Shown here: piece after piece, positions 14,656 through 18,264 of the stretch
Layout of the letters: every line of letters starts with the position of its first letter
Numbering within the stretch: the stretch's first letter is position 1
Source of the DNA: Parvibaculum sp.
GTDB taxonomy: Bacteria; Pseudomonadota; Alphaproteobacteria; Parvibaculales; Parvibaculaceae
NCBI GenBank assembly: GCA_020062605.1
Contig: JAGUWA010000072.1
Coordinates: forward strand, 1-18,264
Direction of reading: 5' to 3'
Length of the DNA stretch: 18,264 bases
The notes under the pieces: generated by a model
Seen by the model: only the letters and a program-made list of their open reading frames with translations
Told to the model about the DNA's origin: nothing
Databases searched by the model: none
Program-made: the position numbers and the translations under genes

Positions 14656-14689
14656 AGGCCGCTGCCTCCGGGTAGCGGCCTTTTTCTTT
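14656..14689 (+). terminator. Intrinsic terminator after rpmJ
   Basis: AGGCCGCTGCC (14656-14666), tetraloop TCCG and GGTAGCGGCCT (14671-14681) pair over 11 bp with one G-T wobble, followed by a T-rich run TTTTTCTTT (14681-14689). This is the clearest terminator in the window and insulates rpmJ from vapBC. Confidence 0.93.
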
Positions 14690-14695
14690 GCGCAC

Positions 14696-14723
14696 TTGAT
14701 TCTTACCCAAATTGAGATATATT
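14696..14723 (+). promoter_or_regulatory. Candidate promoter of the vapBC operon
   Basis: TTGATT (14696-14701), 16 bases, then TATATT (14718-14723), 35 bp before the vapB ATG in a markedly AT-rich patch. The -10 lies within the left arm of a palindrome, as expected for autorepression. Confidence 0.5.
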
Positions 14724-14736
14724 TTTGGCATATATC
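14716..14736. promoter_or_regulatory. Inverted repeat, probable VapB/VapBC operator
   Basis: GATATAT (14716-14722), a 7-base spacer, and ATATATC (14730-14736) form perfect 7-bp arms. The repeat overlaps the predicted -10 box and start site. VapBC complexes are known to bind palindromes in their own promoter through the antitoxin's AbrB-type domain. Confidence 0.65.
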
Positions 14737-14757
14737 ATAAGGCGGTTGGAGTTTTTC

Positions 14758-15000
14758 ATGGATGTCGCAAAGATATTCTGGTCCGGACGCTCCCAAGCCG
14801 TCCGGCTTCCCAAGGAATTTCGCTTCGATACCGACCGCGTGCGGATCAGGCGTCACGGTCAGGCCGTCATTCTCGAACCTGTCGCCAGCGATTGGGCGTG
14901 GCTTGAGAATGTGGTCGGTCCGGTGGACGAAGATTTCGAGCGTGCCGCCAATGAGCGGCCAGCGGATCAGGAGCGCCCGGCGCTGGACTTCTTCAAGTGA
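14758..15000 (+). CDS. vapB: VapB-type antitoxin (AbrB/SpoVT fold)
   Basis: The start ATG 14758 has GGAG 7 bases upstream; an in-frame TTG-type extension to 14725 has none and crosses the operator. The 80-residue product begins MDVAKIFWSGRSQAVRLPKEF, the swapped-hairpin DNA-binding signature of VapB/AbrB antitoxins, with VRIRRHGQAVILEP completing the domain by about residue 42. The C-terminal half is acidic and less ordered (DEDFERAANERPADQERPALDFFK), the part that normally wraps around and blocks the toxin. Its stop TGA overlaps the toxin's GTG start as GTGA, ensuring coupled synthesis. It likely neutralises VapC and represses the operon through the palindrome at 14716-14736. Confidence 0.92.
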   Translation: MDVAKIFWSGRSQAVRLPKEFRFDTDRVRIRRHGQAVILEPVASDWAWLENVVGPVDEDFERAANERPADQERPALDFFK

Positions 15001-15386
15001 GATTTCTGTTCGACACCAATGCGGTCATCGCCCTGCTGAAGGGGCATGAAGGATTTCTCGGCCGGTTGCACGGCTACCGGCCCGATGATTTCGGTTTGCC
15101 GTCTATTGTTGCGCACGAACTCTATTACGGTGCTCATAAAGGGCAGCGCGTCGCCGCGAATCTTGCGCGCCTGGACGCGCTCCAGTTCGAGGTGGTGGAA
15201 TTCGACAGGGAAGATGCGCGAAAGGCCGGTGAGCTTCGCGCAAGCCTCGCCGCTTCGGGCATGCCTATCGGTCCCTACGACGTCTTGATTGCAGGGCAGG
15301 CTCTGTCGCGCGGTCTTGTTCTCATCACGCACAACATGCGCGAGTTTCGCCGGGTGCCGGAACTTGCGATCGAGGATTGGGAATGA
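14997..15386 (+). CDS. vapC: VapC-type PIN-domain ribonuclease toxin
   Basis: The 129-residue product starts at GTG within the GTGA overlap. It has the PIN fold and its acidic centre: Asp6 in RFLFDTNAVI, Glu41 in VAHELYYGA, Asp95 in GPYDVLIAGQA, and the THNMREF motif (Asn113) near the end. Length and motif spacing are normal, so it looks active. VapC toxins are Mg-dependent endoribonucleases, many cutting initiator tRNA or other tRNAs and so halting translation; the target here is unknown. It is the second gene of the operon. Its stop TGA (15384-15386) overlaps the ATG of the HAD gene, so a third cistron is coupled to the pair. Confidence 0.93.
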   Translation: MRFLFDTNAVIALLKGHEGFLGRLHGYRPDDFGLPSIVAHELYYGAHKGQRVAANLARLDALQFEVVEFDREDARKAGELRASLAASGMPIGPYDVLIAGQALSRGLVLITHNMREFRRVPELAIEDWE

Positions 15387-16013
15387 TCGGCGCAGTCATC
15401 TTCGATATGGGCAATGTCCTGATCGACTGGGACCCTCATGAGGCTTACCGGCCTCACCTGCCTGACGCAGGGGGGAGAGTGGCATTTCTTGGCCGCTATT
15501 TCCGGCTCATGTACGATGCTGTTCACGACGATCCTCGGCCGATCGGAGAATGTCTTGCGCCCCTGAAGGCGGAGTTTCCCCAATACCGTCATCTGATCGA
15601 GGTGTATGAGCGCCAATGGCACCTCTTTCTGAGGGGGCCGATGACGGACAGTGTTGTGCTGGTCGAGCGTCTTCATGAGCGAGGCATCCCGCTCTACGGG
15701 CTTACTAACTGGCCGCATCGGGTCTGGCCGCCACAAGCCACAAGAGGTCGCGGGCGTCGCCGATCCGGCGGCTTACGCTTTTTTGGGCAGGTTCAGGGAT
15801 ATTGTGGTTTCGGGGCGGGAGCGGATGCGGAAGCCCGAGCCGCGAATCTACGCCTTGGCGCTTCGGCGCTTTGGGCTGGAAGCTGACGAGGCCCTTTTCG
15901 TGGACGATCCGCCGGAAAATGTCGACGCGGCCGCGAGCCTCGGTTTTCACACCCACCATTTCACCGGCGCCGATGCCCTTGCTCTCGACCTCGCTCGCCA
16001 CGGCCTCCCCTGA
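15383..16013 (+). pseudogene. HAD-superfamily phosphatase (YihX-like), frameshifted
   Basis: Translation from ATG 15383 (ATGA overlap with vapC) gives a good HAD N-terminal half: motif I VIFDMGNVLIDWD, with nucleophile Asp8 and Gly at +2 as in the YihX subgroup, a helical cap, and motif II IPLYGLTNWP. After the TNWP region the sense moves to the +1 frame, which reads DPAAYAFLGRFRDIVVSG, motif III RKPEPRIYALALRRFGL and motif IV ALFVDDPPENVDAA, ending at TGA 16011. The switch lies in about 15725-15765. The span is 631 bp, one base more than 210 codons, which fits a single-base insertion. As written, the first frame ends at 15886 with an unrelated Arg-rich tail lacking motifs III and IV, so the product would be inactive. 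YihX-like enzymes dephosphorylate sugar phosphates or similar. A sequencing error is possible. Confidence 0.85.
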
Positions 16014-16070
16014 GCTTCGGTAGTGCCTCAGTTTGTCAGAAAGCCCGAGACTTTTTGGTCCGGCGCATTC

Positions 16071-16176
16071 ATCCGGGGAAAATCCGGGGAGTGGCCAAAC
16101 TGTGGGGCTTCGGGGTATTTGCCTTCGTCCTCGCTCCCGGGGTTAATATGCGTTCCTTCCGCCCGGGGCTCCCGGG
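16071..16176 (+). promoter_or_regulatory. Repeats and hairpin in the 200-bp gap before the reductase gene
   Basis: The gap 16014-16214 has no gene. ATCCGGGGA occurs at 16071-16079 and 16082-16090, an 11-bp step, about one helical turn, as for two protein sites on one DNA face. CCCGGG at 16162-16167 and 16171-16176 form a 6-bp hairpin around GCT, about 40 bp before the ATG. A weak -10-like TAATAT (16144-16149) lies between them. Any regulatory role is guesswork. Confidence 0.3.
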
Positions 16177-16214
16177 AAGGGGGCGGACCGACCGATCTCA
16201 GCGAAAGGCAGGCC

Positions 16215-17270
16215 ATGAGCGACCGCTTCATGATTTACGGGGCCACGGGCTATACGGGCAAGCTCATCGCCCGCACGGCGAAGGCGCGGGGGCTGAACCC
16301 GCTGCTGGCGGGGCGCAATGAGGCACGGCTCAAATCGATCGCTGCCCAGCATGGCTTCGAATACCAGGCGATCTCGCTCGACGAGCCGGAGGCGCTGGAT
16401 GCGGGCCTCGCGCAGGTCGATGCAGTGCTCCACATCGCCGGACCCTTTTCGCAAACCTCGAAGCCGATGGTCGATGCCTGCCTGCGTACCGGCACGCATT
16501 ACCTCGACATTACCGGCGAGATCGATGTCTTCGAGGCCTGCGCCGCGCGCGACGAGGAGGCGAAAAAGGCGGGCGTCATGCTCATGCCCGGTGTCGGCTT
16601 CGACGTCGTTCCGAGCGATTGCCTTGCCGCCCACATGAAAGCGCGCATGCCGGACGGGACGGAGCTGACGCTCGGCATTTCGGGTCTCGGCCAGATGTCG
16701 CATGGCACGGCGAAGACCGGCATCGAGAGCATCGGCAAGGGCACACGCATCCGCCGCGGCGGGCGGATCGTCGCCGCGAAGAAAACGCCGCGGCGCGAAA
16801 TCGATTTCGGACAGGGGCCAAAGCCCGCCATCGCTGTCGGCTGGGGCGATGTTTCGACGGCCTGGCATTCGACGCATATTCCCGACATCACGGTCTATTT
16901 CGAAAGCAGTCCGCAATTCGAGCAAATGGCGAAGATGGGCCGCATCGCGCGCTGGGTGATGGCCCGCGGACCGATCCAGCGCGCGCTCAAGAAGCGCATC
17001 GAGCGGCAGCCCGAAGGTCCGAGCGATGCCGAGCGCCGCCAGGGTTATTCCATCCTGTTCGGTGAAGCCGTCAATGCGCAGGGAGAGCGCGTGCAGTCGC
17101 GCCTCTCGACGCCCGAGGGCTATACGCTCACCGCCATGACGAGCCTCGAGATCGTGGGGCGCGTGCTGGCCGGCGAGGCGAAGCCCGGCTACCAGACGCC
17201 GTCCTCCGTCTTCGGGCCCGACTTCATCGCGACTTTCGAGGGCTGCACCTATCAGGACCTGAACGGATGA
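16215..17270 (+). CDS. Saccharopine dehydrogenase-like / trans-acting enoyl reductase-like NAD(P)-binding protein
   Basis: The start at ATG 16215 gives 351 residues; the open frame continues upstream, but the Rossmann strand begins right here (MSDRFMIYGATGYTGKLIAR, GxxGxxG at 9-15). LLAGRNEARLKSIAAQHG is the second strand and NADP-binding basic segment. VLHIAGPFSQTSKPMVDACLRTGTHYLDITGE (about 75-106) is the family's most conserved stretch, and GVMLMPGVGFDVVPSDCLA follows. This group is annotated as saccharopine dehydrogenase but most members do not make lysine; mycobacterial relatives reduce enoyl chains of polyketide lipids in trans. No lysine-pathway gene is near. The protein is probably cytoplasmic. 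The ribosome site is modest (AAGGCAGG). It lies 201 bp after the HAD gene and 49 bp before the TPR gene. Confidence 0.87.
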   Translation: MSDRFMIYGATGYTGKLIARTAKARGLNPLLAGRNEARLKSIAAQHGFEYQAISLDEPEALDAGLAQVDAVLHIAGPFSQTSKPMVDACLRTGTHYLDITGEIDVFEACAARDEEAKKAGVMLMPGVGFDVVPSDCLAAHMKARMPDGTELTLGISGLGQMSHGTAKTGIESIGKGTRIRRGGRIVAAKKTPRREIDFGQGPKPAIAVGWGDVSTAWHSTHIPDITVYFESSPQFEQMAKMGRIARWVMARGPIQRALKKRIERQPEGPSDAERRQGYSILFGEAVNAQGERVQSRLSTPEGYTLTAMTSLEIVGRVLAGEAKPGYQTPSSVFGPDFIATFEGCTYQDLNG

Positions 17271-17319
17271 AGGCGGAACGTCATTTGGTTTCCCGTCTGT
17301 CGGGCACTATCATTTGTTC

Positions 17320-17895
17320 ATGATCCTGCGGGTCCTTTTTTGCCTCCTGCTCATGGCACCGGCGCTTGCGACGGCGGCCGAAGTGCCGCTCGCACCCGGC
17401 AAGGCGGAGGCGCGCAGGGCCGTTCTCGACAAGCTCTATGCCGAACTCGCCACGGCGCAGGACGAAGGGGCCGCCCGTGCGCTCGAAAGCGCGATCCAGA
17501 GCGTCTGGCTCGAAAGCGGCAGCCCGAGCATTGATCTCCTGATGAGCCGCGGCCTCGATGCGCTGCGCGAGGATGATTTCGACCGCGCCTATTTCTATTT
17601 CGACGAGGTGGTGACGCTGGCGCCGGGCTTCGCGGAGGGCTGGAACAAGCGCGCCACCATTCACTACATCCGCGAGGATTATGCGCGCGCGCTGCGCGAC
17701 ATCGAGCATGTGCTGCGTCTCGAACCGCGCCACTTCGAGGCGCTGGCGGGGCTTGGCGTCATTCTGGAGGAGCTTGGCGACAAGAAGGGCGCGCTCGACG
17801 CCTATCGCAAGGCGCTCGCGATCAATCCGCAGCTTCTGAACGGCAGGGAGCGCATCGCGCCGCTCGAACTCGAAGTGGAGGGGAGGGGCATTTGA
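17320..17895 (+). CDS. Exported TPR-repeat protein
   Basis: The start ATG 17320 is chosen over an in-frame TTG two codons earlier; neither has a strong ribosome site. The product is 191 residues. Residues 1-20 form a signal peptide (MILRVLFCLLLMAPALATAA|E). A helical section (25-66) is followed by three tetratricopeptide repeats near 71-104, 105-138 and 139-172, seen in the recurring pattern A-x-Y-x-Y-FDEVVTLAPGFAEGWNKRA, YARALRDIEHVLRLEPRHFEAL and GALDAYRKALAINPQ. TPRs bind other proteins, so it is probably a periplasmic scaffold or adaptor. Its TGA stop overlaps the TTG start of the next gene (TTGA), so it is translationally coupled to the membrane-anchored hydrolase, its likely partner. 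Confidence 0.88.
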   Translation: MILRVLFCLLLMAPALATAAEVPLAPGKAEARRAVLDKLYAELATAQDEGAARALESAIQSVWLESGSPSIDLLMSRGLDALREDDFDRAYFYFDEVVTLAPGFAEGWNKRATIHYIREDYARALRDIEHVLRLEPRHFEALAGLGVILEELGDKKGALDAYRKALAINPQLLNGRERIAPLELEVEGRGI

Positions 17896-18264
17896 CGGTC
17901 TTCATTCTCCTCGTTCTCTTCTTTGGCTCGCTCCTCGTCTATTCGGCGCGCGCGGCGGCGTGGGCGGGGGCGACGTGGCCGCCGTCCGGCAAGTTCATCG
18001 AACTCGACGGCGAATTCGAAGGATTGCGGCTCCACTATCTCACCTGCGGTGAGAGGCGCGATGGCGTTGCGCCCGTCGTCCTCATTCACGGGGCGAGCGG
18101 CAATCTCCGCGACATGGCGGAAGGTCTTGCCGGGCCGCTCTCGCGCGAGACGCTTGTCGTCGCCTTCGACAGGCCGGGGCATGGCTGGAGCGAACGCGGA
18201 AACCATCCCGACATCGCCGATCCCGCCATGCAGGCGCGCGCCATCGCGCAGGCCGCGGCAAAAC
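17892..18264 (+). CDS. Membrane-anchored alpha/beta hydrolase, partial at right edge
   Basis: An open frame from TTG 17892 reaches the window end (124 codons). The TTG start is supported by a very strong ribosome site, GGAGGGGAGGGG (17877-17888), and by the TTGA overlap with the TPR gene stop. Residues 3-22 are hydrophobic (VFILLVLFFGSLLVYSARAA), a signal anchor. VVLIHGASGNLRDMAEGLA is the HG oxyanion strand of alpha/beta hydrolases, and VVAFDRPGHGWSER is the following D-RPGHG-S turn. The nucleophile elbow and His lie beyond the edge. The catalytic domain would face the periplasm if the N-terminal segment is an uncleaved anchor. It is probably a lipid or ester hydrolase working with the TPR protein. 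Confidence 0.88.
   Translation, partial: MTVFILLVLFFGSLLVYSARAAAWAGATWPPSGKFIELDGEFEGLRLHYLTCGERRDGVAPVVLIHGASGNLRDMAEGLAGPLSRETLVVAFDRPGHGWSERGNHPDIADPAMQARAIAQAAAK

Noticed and set aside
1..18264. Search for CRISPR arrays, tRNA/rRNA genes, integrase/att sites, IS ends and phage genes.
   Set aside because: No regularly spaced repeats, cloverleaf sequences, transposase or integrase motifs were recognised by eye on either strand.

Overview
The window reads as chromosome from a high-GC alphaproteobacterium with a lipid- and xenobiotic-degrading lifestyle, possibly a Parvibaculum-like member. Three things point there: the G/C-rich third codon positions, a 41-residue zinc-free L36 of the alphaproteobacterial type, and a gene set of thiolase/DUF35, acyl-CoA dehydrogenase, esterases and nitroreductase. 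No rRNA, tRNA, IS element or CRISPR array was seen. The taxon is an inference; no search was possible.

Layout. 1-1930 (minus): an operon of DUF35 zinc-ribbon/OB protein, SCP2-type thiolase/aldolase-like enzyme and a VOC-fold enzyme that runs off the left edge, with a good promoter at 1970-1997. 2026-2435 (plus): a promoter overlapped by a 17-bp palindrome drives a small secreted protein with a duplicated WIDPWA motif. 2442-3113 (minus): nitroreductase. 3255-5027 (plus): exported type I sulfatase with a C-terminal membrane anchor. 5024-6446 (minus): an HSL-type esterase overlapping a LuxR-type HTH regulator; the regulator's stop and the sulfatase's stop share one CTAG. 6622-8037 (plus): an unusual lipoprotein with a helical segment and a beta-rich C-terminal half ending in Phe. 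8044-about 9078 (minus): a broken acyl-CoA dehydrogenase. 9191-11422 (plus): a GST-like protein and an MFS transporter. 11439-13495 (minus): CPBP-type membrane protein, small two-TM protein and alpha/beta hydrolase. 13593-14210 (minus): a CHASE3 sensor remnant joined to a fragment of kinase ATPase domain. 14491-14616 (plus): L36 with its own promoter and a strong intrinsic terminator. 14758-16013 (plus): vapB-vapC toxin-antitoxin pair with a palindromic operator, translationally coupled to a frameshifted HAD phosphatase. 16215-17270 (plus): saccharopine-dehydrogenase-like reductase. 17320 to the right edge (plus): TPR protein coupled to a membrane-anchored alpha/beta hydrolase.

The genes form many short units in alternating orientation, with stops only a few bases apart and frequent 4-8 bp stop/start overlaps. 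Three of about twenty genes are broken (acyl-CoA dehydrogenase, CHASE3 kinase, HAD phosphatase), so the stretch looks like a region undergoing gene turnover. I did not find a clear new defence or mobile system. The best leads are the lipoprotein/beta-barrel chimera, the palindrome-controlled WIDPWA protein, the thiolase-DUF35-VOC unit, and the third gene attached to vapBC.
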